This document shows positions 1 through 8,472 of a stretch of 64,000 nucleotides of DNA, one piece after another. The first letter of the stretch is position 1, and every line of letters starts with the position of its first letter. Made by a program: the position numbers and the translations under genes. This DNA comes from a virus. The stretch spans positions 1 to 64,000 of IMG/VR virus record IMGVR_UViG_3300035150_000015, one strand, 5' to 3'. Below the pieces are notes generated by a model. The model saw nothing but the letters and a program-made list of their open reading frames with translations. It searched no databases and was not told the DNA's origin.

Positions 1-2845
1 CGGGGGCAGAGGCGGGGGCAGGACTGGCTACAGCGGCCGCCCCACCTCCGGGACTAGCTGTGGCCCCACTTTTGGCGGCTGCTTCTTGCTGTACTGACGG
101 CTTAGGTTCTATAGGAGAGGGGGCTCCAGTTGCTTCGCCGAAGTCCTTCAAAATTCCCGCAAATTGCTCGTTGCTCAGTTTGAAGTTGAAGGCCTTCTCG
201 AAAACTTTGGTTATTTCAGCCTCATTGAAACCAGCGCCTTCCAAAGCTGACTGCAGGTCTTGGCCCTGTCCCAAATTTGTGTGTAAAGACGCCCTCTGTG
301 CCTCTGTGCCGATCTTCTCCCCCTTGAGCAAGTCCGTGACATTCTTGTCTCCGCCCTTCGTCAAGTTCAGACCAATAGCGCCCCGGAGCTTCCTCTGGTT
401 GTCTTGCAAAGCCTCCTGTTCCATCTCTATGCTACGAACTCGCTTTACGGCAGCCTTCCTCTCCTCTTCCGTATTGGCCTCATAAGACAGCTTGGCTTGC
501 TTGGCCTTTTCCTGCTCGAGCTTCTGGAACTGCTCCCCAAAGTGAGTGATTTGCGCAGTGACTCCCTTAGCCGTCTTAGACCCTATGGCTTCTTTACGGA
601 AAGCCCCCAAGTTGTCCCCAGTCTTCCGAAGAATCTTGATCAACTCCATGTTGCCCTTGATTTGCCGGGTGACGTTCAGTTTCTCTCTAGCTTTCCCTCC
701 CCCAAAGAAGTCGAAGCTCTGAATCGTATCAAGGATGTCAGCCATGACATTGTAGAGCTCGTTCATGACGAACTGGACAAGCATTTCAAAACTCTTCATC
801 CAGCTTCGGGTCAGTCGGGTTTGTTCCTTAGCGTAGTTTCTCTCCTTGTTTGAGTTCTTGAGCTGTTCTTGCATGTCTTCTGACATAGTATCCATGATGT
901 CCGCCGCAGAGAGTTTCTCGGCCTGCTTACGGGTCATCTTGTTTTCGGCCACAAGAGCGTCCCTCTGGTCCTCTATCGCACCCTCGAGCAACATCATATT
1001 ACGAAGCTGTTCGGTACCGATCCCCAAGTTTTCGGCCATCTTAGTCATGCCAATGGTTCCAGCCCCCTCAGTGAGGCTCTTCCCACCTCCCCACTTCACT
1101 AGAGCCGCCGAGACGGCGTCTAGAGCGGCTCCTGGCGAGAGATTTTCCATAGCGAAAGCTTGCCCGTAGACTCCCCGCTTAGCCGCTGTACGGTCGATTC
1201 TGAGCTGCCCAGCGGCCTCTCTAAGAGCACCAGCTCTCTCCGGGGTAGCTGCCTGCAGACGCTTCCAGATATCCTTGGCTAGCTTGGGGTCAGACAGCTG
1301 CCTGGCCACCTGATCTCCCTGCATCCCCAGAGCCGCTCCAATCTCCCGATTGACGGTTGATTCCCGGCGTTTCAGGTCCTTCTCGAGAATCTTGGCACCC
1401 TTGGCCCCCGTCAGAAGGTTGAGCTTGAGGCGCTCGTCCTGACCCATGTTCTTGAGTCCCTGGACGGCCGTCTGAAAGAATTTCTGAGCATTCCTAGGAT
1501 TCATAACCCGGTTCATGAGCCCCAAGATTTTGACTGCATCCTCCATCCGAGTGTTGTAGAGGCTGAGATCCTGAGAAGCTCCCCGAATCATCGCGAAGAA
1601 CTTGTTGGCAGCTACCCCTGACTCAGAAGCTGTGCGACTGACCTGATGAAAAGCTAGTTGAGTGTCCTGCAGGCTCATCCCTAGGTCTCTCATCATCTCA
1701 GCCTGCATCTGGTTGATCTCACTCAAAGGGAGACCGAAAGATCTAGAAAAGGCCAGAGAAGTGGCTACTAGTTGGTGCTCGTAGTCCGCAACAGCCGCCT
1801 CGAACTCCTCCGCCGTGCGCACCCCTCTACCCATAGACTTCGCGGCTGCCTCAGCCTCTGTTTTGATACTATGCAGAGACACTCCCTCCTGGGTTAGGAC
1901 ATTGAGCATCTTGATATGATCTTCGGCCAGGACACCCCACTTGAAATTGAACCTGATGTCATGAGCTGCGTCACGAATCGCGTCTAGGGTATCACTCAAT
2001 TCCAATGCCGCCACATCGGCCTGTTGAAGATTGGCATAGAAGAACTCTGATGTGCTGGCCGAAGTCAGTACCTCCTGGTTAAACTCCTTTACCTTGGCAT
2101 CCAGATCAATGAACAGTTTTACGAGGCCCATGATAGCCCCGGTGGCCATTGAAAGCATTGGCCCAATTTTTGCGAAGGTTTGAGCCAGCTTTCCTACAGC
2201 CCCTGCCATGGCTCCAGCCCCCTTCAAAGCCAATCCCTGAGCCCCACCGGCTGCAGCCCCCCGGGCCCCCATACCAGCTCCTAGCATTCTGAGTTTACGG
2301 CCACCCCCCGTAAGAGCTGACTTCGTCGCCTTCCCGAACATCTCAGCCGACTCTTCCAAGGTACCCTTAAGATCTCGAGCGAAGAAACTTCGTAGAGGGG
2401 CCTTCAAAGCGGCTCCGATGCCAGCAGCAGCGGCCGCCGCCTTGCCTCCTTTGCCACCCCCGGTTTTTGCCACCGACTTAGCTACCTGACTCTGGACCTT
2501 CAGCTCCTTTTCTAGCAAAGAAATCTGAGCATTGATTCCAACCCGTTCATTTTTTCCGGCCTTAGCCGCCTTCTCCTTGAGCTTAGCAATGACGGCCCCA
2601 AGCTTGCTAACTTCCTGACTCTGCTCCTCGTAAGAATCTGTAACTTCTGAAACGGAGTCGCCCCACTCTCTCGTAGCCTTAGCACTCTCTCTGGCTACAC
2701 GAACTCCGGCCCCCGTAGACTGATCAATTGCAGAAGACAGCTTCTGCATCTGATCCATCATCTGGCGCTGGAATTTAGCAGACTCCTGAATAGCTTTCTT
2801 GGTATCAACATCGACTTCCAGAGTCAGGATATCGTCTTTGGCCAT
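1..2845 (-). CDS. Tail tape measure protein (3' end beyond the left window edge)
   Basis: The frame is open from the ATG at 2845 to the left window edge, giving at least 948 residues. It starts with an acidic, coiled-coil region (about residues 1-110). This is followed by a glycine/alanine-rich hydrophobic stretch (about 115-245) and long helical segments rich in charged residues, ending at the edge in an Ala/Pro/Gly-rich linker. Long helical proteins with a central hydrophobic patch, placed just after chaperone-like genes in a tail module, are typical of tape measure proteins, which set tail length and are ejected at infection. The start lies four bases after the stop of the upstream gene. 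Identity rests on size, composition and position. Confidence 0.82.
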   Translation of the reverse strand, partial: MAKDDILTLEVDVDTKKAIQESAKFQRQMMDQMQKLSSAIDQSTGAGVRVARESAKATREWGDSVSEVTDSYEEQSQEVSKLGAVIAKLKEKAAKAGKNERVGINAQISLLEKELKVQSQVAKSVAKTGGGKGGKAAAAAAGIGAALKAPLRSFFARDLKGTLEESAEMFGKATKSALTGGGRKLRMLGAGMGARGAAAGGAQGLALKGAGAMAGAVGKLAQTFAKIGPMLSMATGAIMGLVKLFIDLDAKVKEFNQEVLTSASTSEFFYANLQQADVAALELSDTLDAIRDAAHDIRFNFKWGVLAEDHIKMLNVLTQEGVSLHSIKTEAEAAAKSMGRGVRTAEEFEAAVADYEHQLVATSLAFSRSFGLPLSEINQMQAEMMRDLGMSLQDTQLAFHQVSRTASESGVAANKFFAMIRGASQDLSLYNTRMEDAVKILGLMNRVMNPRNAQKFFQTAVQGLKNMGQDERLKLNLLTGAKGAKILEKDLKRRESTVNREIGAALGMQGDQVARQLSDPKLAKDIWKRLQAATPERAGALREAAGQLRIDRTAAKRGVYGQAFAMENLSPGAALDAVSAALVKWGGGKSLTEGAGTIGMTKMAENLGIGTEQLRNMMLLEGAIEDQRDALVAENKMTRKQAEKLSAADIMDTMSEDMQEQLKNSNKERNYAKEQTRLTRSWMKSFEMLVQFVMNELYNVMADILDTIQSFDFFGGGKAREKLNVTRQIKGNMELIKILRKTGDNLGAFRKEAIGSKTAKGVTAQITHFGEQFQKLEQEKAKQAKLSYEANTEEERKAAVKRVRSIEMEQEALQDNQRKLRGAIGLNLTKGGDKNVTDLLKGEKIGTEAQRASLHTNLGQGQDLQSALEGAGFNEAEITKVFEKAFNFKLSNEQFAGILKDFGEATGAPSPIEPKPSVQQEAAAKSGATASPGGGAAAVASPAPASAP

Positions 2846-2848
2846 TTC

Positions 2849-4087
2849 TTACCGGCCCTTTCCGAAGGGAGTGCCGCGAGGTCGATCTGAAACTACTACA
2901 GGAGAAGACTGTGTGCGGTCAGGACGCACATACTTGTCAACGAACGAGGACATCCTCGGGTCATGTAGTTCTGGGTAGGTCTGTTGAGAGGCCAAACGTT
3001 GAGCGGCCAACTGCCGTCTACGGGTAAGACGGAACTTGACTTCCTCGGGGGTAAGTCCCTTTGCATCGGTCTCAGACACCAAAGCACGATCCCCGTACTT
3101 GTCCTCGAAATCTTTCTGCAGCTCCAGGAGGTGTTCCTGACGAGCCTGGAACTGTGCCCTGACTCTATTTTCATGAGCCTCCACAACCTCATCGTGCCAG
3201 TCTTTCTCTCCACGGAGGTCTCGTTCTAGCTGGTCTTGGAGTTCTTCCACCGTTCTAGCCACTTTGATTGGGGTTGATCCTTTGGATTTGTCTAAGGGTT
3301 CACCCAAGACGGCGAAACGAAGGATTTTGTCCTTCCGCTCCAAACGCTCTTCAGTCTCCTTTTTCCGACGCTGTTTGTCTTGGGTATGAACTTTGGACAT
3401 CCCTTTTCCAGCCATAGCGGAAGCAATGAACTTTGCGTTCTCCCACTCACGTTCTGCCTGGTCTTTGATGTCCTCGTAGTGATTCAGAGCTCTCCAGGTA
3501 AGCTGTCCCCAATTCATCCCAATGGCCGAAGAGCCTTCGATTCCAGTGACAGAAGTACTAGTCAGGTCGGACCCCTTCAACTGAGCCCATCGCAATCTGC
3601 TGGTACCCTCCATAGAGTAGGCTTCTGAGAGGATAACGGCTCGATTGGCCCTCCGGTTGACTTCACTCATGTGACGAACAATTTTGGCTCTGATTCCTTC
3701 CTCGAATTTATCAAAGGTCTCAACCAAGGCAGGCAAGTACTGATTCCGGTCGGCCAGTACATTAACCCCGTCGAGCATGAAAACCCCGTAAGCCAGGAAC
3801 AAACTGTAGTATCTTCGCAACCCTTTCTTGGTGTCAGTAGTTGTATACAGATTCAAGAGCTCAAACTCATGATGATTCAAGCTCTTGAACACAAATGGGA
3901 CCCCGTTGATTTCAGCTCCCACGTGAAGGAACCCACGAAAAAGAATGGGTTCCACGTCCCGGTAGACCTCAGGATTTACCTCTGGGGCACGAGGGATCTC
4001 AATATGCAAGTCATCCTCAGCCTCTCCGTCATACTGCTGTTGAAGCTTGCGTTGCTCGACCTCATAGTTTGCCTCAGAGGGCATCAA
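2849..4087 (-). CDS. Putative tail assembly chaperone-region protein
   Basis: This 412-residue soluble protein lies immediately upstream of the tape measure gene, where tail assembly chaperones normally sit in contractile-tail phages. The N-terminal half (about 45-210) is mixed alpha/beta with aromatic residues. The region about 230-370 is strongly charged and predicted helical, and the last 40 residues are basic and probably disordered. No catalytic motif is visible. It is separated by two bases from the preceding gene and three from the next, suggesting translational coupling. I do not recognise a named family; the chaperone role is inferred only from position. Confidence 0.7.
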   Translation of the reverse strand: MMPSEANYEVEQRKLQQQYDGEAEDDLHIEIPRAPEVNPEVYRDVEPILFRGFLHVGAEINGVPFVFKSLNHHEFELLNLYTTTDTKKGLRRYYSLFLAYGVFMLDGVNVLADRNQYLPALVETFDKFEEGIRAKIVRHMSEVNRRANRAVILSEAYSMEGTSRLRWAQLKGSDLTSTSVTGIEGSSAIGMNWGQLTWRALNHYEDIKDQAEREWENAKFIASAMAGKGMSKVHTQDKQRRKKETEERLERKDKILRFAVLGEPLDKSKGSTPIKVARTVEELQDQLERDLRGEKDWHDEVVEAHENRVRAQFQARQEHLLELQKDFEDKYGDRALVSETDAKGLTPEEVKFRLTRRRQLAAQRLASQQTYPELHDPRMSSFVDKYVRPDRTQSSPVVVSDRPRGTPFGKGR

Positions 4088-4089
4088 AT

Positions 4090-5265
4090 TTACCTATTGT
4101 GGGGACGATATCTGGGGTTTATCCCTGCCTTTGGAGGAGCGTCTACCAGTTTAGTGATAGCCTTGGGGTCGATTTTCTCCAATGGCCGGATCTCAGCGAC
4201 TTCTTCAGGTGCCACGGGTGCCACAGGCAAGTCTTCTGAATTCACTTCAGTAGGGACGAGGCCTAACTGACCCTCCAACTGAGCAATCTGTTCCGACCTA
4301 GAAGACCGCATGTTTATCGCGGTCCTCTTTATCTCAGGGTCTACGGGCTGCCTGGCCATCCGGGGCACTGATTCCTGAGGGACTTTGGGGGCCACCGCCA
4401 CCCGATTCAGAGGCTGACGCTTTTGCATCCTTTGAGCCGGTAGAGACGGGTCTGAAGCTGGTTTCTCTTCAGAGGCACTCTGCTCCACCGAGGGGAGAGA
4501 AACCTCCTCCTGAGGCTCCTCAGGGACGGCAGCCGCTTGGTTATGCGATTGCTCCTCAGCAAACTTTCTAGCCCGTTCCTTGATGGCTTCCTTCTCTTGG
4601 GCCGAAGTTCCTTTTAGGTACCCCTGAGACTCCAGAACGCTGGCTACGAGCTCATCTGGCATCTCATCCTCGATCTCCTGCAACTCTCCCAAAAGCCTAC
4701 GATACTTGTCTTCTGGAGACTCATCTGGAATCCTAAACTGAACGCCCTCCTTGGCCTTCTGCTCAGATTCAACCATTAGCTCGGCTAACTTCCTCCAGGC
4801 TACGTTCAGAGCCTCTCTTCCCCAATTCTTCAGGACATACTCTTTGAGCCAGACGTGCCTCTCGAGACGTACAGTTTGGGGCTCCTCATTCTCGACAGAA
4901 GACACCAAGGGCTGCAAGCCAGACTCCTCTAGAGCTTTCACAACCTGTTGGGCCATATCAGCAGAAACTACCACTGAAACTACCCGATGGTCTTCAGGAA
5001 CCTCGGCTTCGATGAAGTCCGTGTCCCGTAGGTCGACACCATTGATCTCAATTATGGAGCGACTGATACCCCCCAGCTGGTAGGCATTGTAGTACTCTAC
5101 GTCATCCAGGCCCTTCGTGTCCTCAAATACCCCTTCATGGTCTTCTGGGTTCAGGGTCTGAATCACCAGGTCACACCCAAGGATCGAAAAAGAGTCCGTT
5201 AGGCGACCTACCTGCCTAGCTTTGGCCAGGGCTTCTTGAATTCGTGCTAGTTGTAATACTGCCAT
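4090..5265 (-). CDS. Putative tail assembly protein, acidic/proline-rich C-terminus
   Basis: The protein has 391 residues if the third of three closely spaced ATGs is used. That ATG has a GAGG Shine-Dalgarno six bases upstream, within the first two ATGs at 5277 and 5271. The N-terminal 170 residues look like an alpha/beta globular domain. A helical acidic part (about 180-250) follows, then a long low-complexity Pro/Ala/Glu region. It is the first gene after a 160-base gap that holds a hairpin and a recurring sequence motif, so it may head a transcription unit containing the chaperone-like and tape measure genes. No family is recognised; the function is inferred from position. Confidence 0.7.
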   Translation of the reverse strand: MAVLQLARIQEALAKARQVGRLTDSFSILGCDLVIQTLNPEDHEGVFEDTKGLDDVEYYNAYQLGGISRSIIEINGVDLRDTDFIEAEVPEDHRVVSVVVSADMAQQVVKALEESGLQPLVSSVENEEPQTVRLERHVWLKEYVLKNWGREALNVAWRKLAELMVESEQKAKEGVQFRIPDESPEDKYRRLLGELQEIEDEMPDELVASVLESQGYLKGTSAQEKEAIKERARKFAEEQSHNQAAAVPEEPQEEVSLPSVEQSASEEKPASDPSLPAQRMQKRQPLNRVAVAPKVPQESVPRMARQPVDPEIKRTAINMRSSRSEQIAQLEGQLGLVPTEVNSEDLPVAPVAPEEVAEIRPLEKIDPKAITKLVDAPPKAGINPRYRPHNR

Positions 5266-5359
5266 CCTCATCCTCATCTAGTTGAGCCCGAGGACAGCGA
5301 TGTCCCACCCCAGACGATGGGCCGTCTGACTTGGTTATACGATTTCTGTTGACACAAAA

Positions 5360-5432
5360 GTCCCCAAGTCCAAAATTCTATATCTCAATCTACATCACTG
5401 TCAGCGGGAATTGGAGCCCCAAAGGGCCCCTC
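5360..5432 (-). promoter_or_regulatory. Intercistronic hairpin plus recurring A/G-rich motif upstream of 4090-5265
   Basis: In the 160-base gap after the tail tube gene, the minus strand can form a seven-base-pair GC-rich hairpin (about 5413-5432, arms GGGGCCC/GGGCTCC with one G-T pair, loop of four) without a T-run. About 20 bases further on (5366-5394) lies a sequence of the form AGATTGAGAT..AGAA followed by TTGGACT. Similar sequence occurs upstream of the sheath gene (17940-17965) and upstream of 32919-33179 (33212-33240). I infer an RNA processing, termination or promoter element; which one cannot be told from sequence. Confidence 0.35.
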
Positions 5433-5438
5433 ATTTCA

Positions 5439-6164
5439 TCACGGGATAAGACCCGTAGCTACTCCGGCTCCTCCAGAGAACCTCAAGGAGTACCCGGTTC
5501 CAGCAGCACCGTTCGTCGTAATCGGAGCAAGACCAGAATCAATGTACTCGCCATACTGGCTCGTGCCATCGATAATATCAGTTACCGTGACACTGGAGTT
5601 TTCTGCTACAATTGCTGCATCCGATGTGTAGCTGGCCGAGTAGCTGTTCAGCCAGCATCCCTCGAAGAAGGTGAAGAGTGCCTTGACAGCAGTCGTCACA
5701 TAACCTTCTCCGGTCGGCCGGGTGCCAGCATCCTTGGTGGGGGCATTAGCAACATCATACTGAGAAGCGATTTCAGAGAAAACCAGCTCCTGCTTGATGT
5801 CAAAAGGCCACCTGTGATGCTTCAGGCTCCGAACTAACCCTTCCACTCCGCCCTTGTACCCCAAGGTCTGGAACAGATTGACAGCATACAGAAGAGTCTT
5901 GTTGATCGTCAAGGTCATCGGCTCAGTGACACCCGGAACCAGCTCAGCAACCTGATCACCGTAGCCAACGCCACGAATCGGCTCGATGGTCCGAGACTCA
6001 TCATGTCCGAACTCGCTCACGACCCCGATCTGCCGGAACCCCTGAGCGCCGTACATGTACCCGTAAACTTTATTCTTTTGTGAGATCGCCGCACGAGTAT
6101 TGGGGGCTGTTCCCATGCGGTAGATGTAGTTAGTGGCTTCAGACGGCCTGGATGTTTGCGGCAT
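5439..6164 (-). CDS. Tail tube protein
   Basis: This 241-residue protein opens with a Met-Pro-Gln leader and then a beta-rich body with motifs seen in contractile-tail tube proteins. There is a conserved-looking ERTIEP/IRGVGYGDQ-type turn, followed by VTEPMTLTI and LYAVNLFQTLGYKGG. Tube proteins polymerise into the inner tail channel inside the sheath. Position supports this: it is a single-domain beta protein between the sheath and the tape measure in a tail operon. The start ATG at 6164 has a GGAGAAAATC Shine-Dalgarno region directly upstream. Confident as a tube or tube-like protein, less so on exact subfamily. Confidence 0.75.
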   Translation of the reverse strand: MPQTSRPSEATNYIYRMGTAPNTRAAISQKNKVYGYMYGAQGFRQIGVVSEFGHDESRTIEPIRGVGYGDQVAELVPGVTEPMTLTINKTLLYAVNLFQTLGYKGGVEGLVRSLKHHRWPFDIKQELVFSEIASQYDVANAPTKDAGTRPTGEGYVTTAVKALFTFFEGCWLNSYSASYTSDAAIVAENSSVTVTDIIDGTSQYGEYIDSGLAPITTNGAAGTGYSLRFSGGAGVATGLIP

Positions 6165-6207
6165 GGTGATTTTCTCCTACGATCTGGGTCTCTTTCTGAT
6201 TGGGGGT

Positions 6208-6933
6208 TCAGTCCTTGGGGGTGAACAATTGATGGATCTTAAGAGCTCTCTTCTCTAGAACTCTCAAATCCTCCTGGACCCAAGAAGCGATCACTTCCGA
6301 GCCCACAATACTAGCTACCTTAGTGCTTACTTCGTAGAGGTCCTGCCTCGCACGAGCAGCATTGAACTTCTTCCCCTCTTCAACCAACTGGTCAATTCTA
6401 TCGGCTGTGGAAGCCACCAGATCCAGGACCTTCTCAGCCAATTCGGAATTGTCTCGGTAAGTCTCCGCCAAGTCCAGATTCTCAGAAGCTGTCCTGCCAG
6501 AGGAAAGGCCATAGAACTCCGGATACTTTGCAGGGGAGGGCAAAGTAGCCAACCGTTTGAGCATAGCAATGTCTTGGGGTTCGGGACTACCGTCTTTTTG
6601 CCCCAAAGAATGCAAATGGCCCTTCAGTGCGTCCAATTGCTGATGGATACCACTCATTGTGTCTCTGCGATCATGGTATATAAAAGGACCCTCAGTGGCT
6701 AATCTGGGCGGCCGGGGGGCCAACATATCCCACATCTTCTCCTCGTCCACTGAAATGAGGGCTTCTCCAGAAGAAGTGAACTGTTGGAGGGCCTTCTTGG
6801 CCGTCGAGCCTGAAGATAGTTGGGTAGCAAAGCTCAAAATAGAAATGGGGCCCAGGTTAAACCTTTGGCCATCCGGCAGCTTCACCCAGTTTGTAGCCCC
6901 GTCAGATCCGATAGTAACAAGGAGGCGTCTCAC
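6208..6933 (-). CDS. Hypothetical protein, helical C-terminus
   Basis: This 241-residue protein has a short beta-rich N-terminus (about 1-45, with LPDGQRFNLGPIS resembling a beta hairpin) followed by a long charged helical region (about 90-240). No signal peptide, membrane segment or catalytic motif is evident. It lies between the unknown gene 6965-7774 and the tail tube gene, with a 43-base spacer before the tube. Its place in the tail module suggests a role in tail assembly, but no family is recognised. Confidence 0.7.
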   Translation of the reverse strand: MRRLLVTIGSDGATNWVKLPDGQRFNLGPISILSFATQLSSGSTAKKALQQFTSSGEALISVDEEKMWDMLAPRPPRLATEGPFIYHDRRDTMSGIHQQLDALKGHLHSLGQKDGSPEPQDIAMLKRLATLPSPAKYPEFYGLSSGRTASENLDLAETYRDNSELAEKVLDLVASTADRIDQLVEEGKKFNAARARQDLYEVSTKVASIVGSEVIASWVQEDLRVLEKRALKIHQLFTPKD

Positions 6934-6964
6934 GCCTTAGATAAGTCACGAATACTCTATTGAC

Positions 6965-7774
6965 CTACACCCGCAACAAAAGTTCCACAAGGTGAGACAC
7001 CAAGATCAGGGTCCCTTTTTCTGGACTCTCCACCCAATTAGTCCCCACTCTCCATCCAGGGGGCTCCCCCATTGCCCTCTCAGCTTCGTTCAAAGCTGCA
7101 CCGGCCTTGGGTAGGTCCATCTGGAGAAATGCGCTCTTTCGGCCGATCAGAACCCTTCTGCGGTCATCTTTAGGCGGTCCGAAAACCATCCCTCGTAGGA
7201 ACCCTTGACGGAAAAGCTCAACCCAAGCTGTCTCCAGCAGCCCTATAGCGGAAGCTACCACAAAACCATTGGTCCCAGTGTTCAGGATTCTAGGGGGGTC
7301 CTCCTCAGGAGGGAGAGACGGAAATCCCCCTTCCAAAGCATACTCCCTGATCCACCGTATTGCCACAGGAAGTCTCTCTTGGAGGATAGCCTTCTTCAAC
7401 CCCGAAGGCAGAAAACTGCTCAACAACATCAGAAACCGTGCTAAGTCCCTATCTACATGAGCTAGACCAGCAATCCCCCACCTATCGGCCAGGTCTACAG
7501 CAGAAATCAAACCCACCATAGCTGGCTGGATCACCAGGTCTCTATGCAAAAATAGGGCCACCGTCAAAAGATGACTCACACTCTCCAAGTCTCTCAGAAC
7601 CAGGACGAGAGGAAGCGGCCTCCCTAACGCCAACTCAGAGAAAAAGACGGGTAGTGAAGTGTAGACAGGAAACTCCTCCTCGGCATCGAAGTCGCCAAAA
7701 CCCATTGCTCCGGGAAGACTGCGAGGAAGGTCCTTGTCAATGAGCAACCGAAATTGGAGCTCCTCAGAATCCAT
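6965..7774 (-). CDS. Hypothetical protein, hydrophobic/leucine-rich
   Basis: This 269-residue protein is unusually rich in Leu, Val and Ala, with alternating amphipathic helices (about 45-130) rather than clear transmembrane spans. A central loop is proline-rich (PSLPPEEDPP near 155). The start ATG at 7774 lies 22 bases after the stop of the upstream gene. No motif identifies a function. The helical leucine-rich organisation could be a protein-protein interaction scaffold. It sits between a conserved hypothetical protein and the gene before the tail tube. Confidence 0.68.
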   Translation of the reverse strand: MDSEELQFRLLIDKDLPRSLPGAMGFGDFDAEEEFPVYTSLPVFFSELALGRPLPLVLVLRDLESVSHLLTVALFLHRDLVIQPAMVGLISAVDLADRWGIAGLAHVDRDLARFLMLLSSFLPSGLKKAILQERLPVAIRWIREYALEGGFPSLPPEEDPPRILNTGTNGFVVASAIGLLETAWVELFRQGFLRGMVFGPPKDDRRRVLIGRKSAFLQMDLPKAGAALNEAERAMGEPPGWRVGTNWVESPEKGTLILVSHLVELLLRV

Positions 7775-7796
7775 AAGGAGCTATTACACCGTTCCG

Positions 7797-8465
7797 TTAC
7801 TGAGTGTAATCATAGTCGGGTACTTCGAGACCTTCTTCGGTGGCCCACCGACGGTACCCACTAGACCTGCCGTACCCAGCTCCCTTCAGAGCATCAATGA
7901 GCCTACTGACCATCCAGGCGGGCATATTCCGGATCTCTTCCTGGCTGGGTACATGATTTATCTTGAACCGCCGATCCCAACCATTACCTTCCCAAGCCAT
8001 ATCATCGACCCCGCTTAGGAGGAACATAACATAACGAACTTGCTTTTCCGTGGGTCCGGGGGCAGCAGATCCCGGGGACTTCCTCTCTTCAGGCTCTCGA
8101 CCACCTGCCCCCTCCCAATACTCGTCCTTGTCTTCGTACTCCTCGATGAGGTCCTCAATCCGACCCTGGAGAGAGTTCCTCCAATTTTGGGTCCTCTTGA
8201 CGATAGGAGACTTCCCCTTCTTCAGAGGTCGACGGCTCTTGACCCCCCAAAGTTGGACACGAATGGCATCCTGGCCCACATCTGCTCCCATTCCGGAATG
8301 AGGCTTCACCGAAGTCCAAATTCTAACGGCCACATTGGGACTCAAGGACAGATCGTAGTAGATCTCCCCCCGGACCTCACCCTTCTTTGGTCTCATAGAC
8401 CTAAAGCCACGCTTCAAGAAGCGTTCCATGTCCTCGAGAGAAATTTCCGTGAACTGTGCAGCCAT
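7797..8465 (-). CDS. Conserved phage-type hypothetical protein with KQ-x-Y/HVPSQEE tail
   Basis: The protein has 222 residues if the ATG at 8465 (MAAQFTEIS) is used. The upstream in-frame start would overlap the helicase gene by 35 bases. The N-terminal half contains a strand-rich segment ending in DAIRVQLWG. I remember this pattern (a short basic stretch, a GxDAIRV core) as recurring in phage and bacterial proteins of unknown function. A flexible acidic/Gly linker (about 110-135) joins it to a helical domain with TEKQVRYVMFLL and HVPSQEEIR, resembling a small lid-like or DNA-binding helix bundle. No activity can be assigned. Confidence 0.72.
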   Translation of the reverse strand: MAAQFTEISLEDMERFLKRGFRSMRPKKGEVRGEIYYDLSLSPNVAVRIWTSVKPHSGMGADVGQDAIRVQLWGVKSRRPLKKGKSPIVKRTQNWRNSLQGRIEDLIEEYEDKDEYWEGAGGREPEERKSPGSAAPGPTEKQVRYVMFLLSGVDDMAWEGNGWDRRFKINHVPSQEEIRNMPAWMVSRLIDALKGAGYGRSSGYRRWATEEGLEVPDYDYTQ

Positions 8466-8472
8466 AATACCC

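Noticed and set aside
60-1169. Several plus-strand reading frames (141, 149 and 107 codons) over the tape measure gene
   Set aside because: They lie opposite a continuous minus-strand frame with the composition of a tape measure protein, have Ser/Leu/Pro-rich shadow composition, and no convincing ribosome sites.
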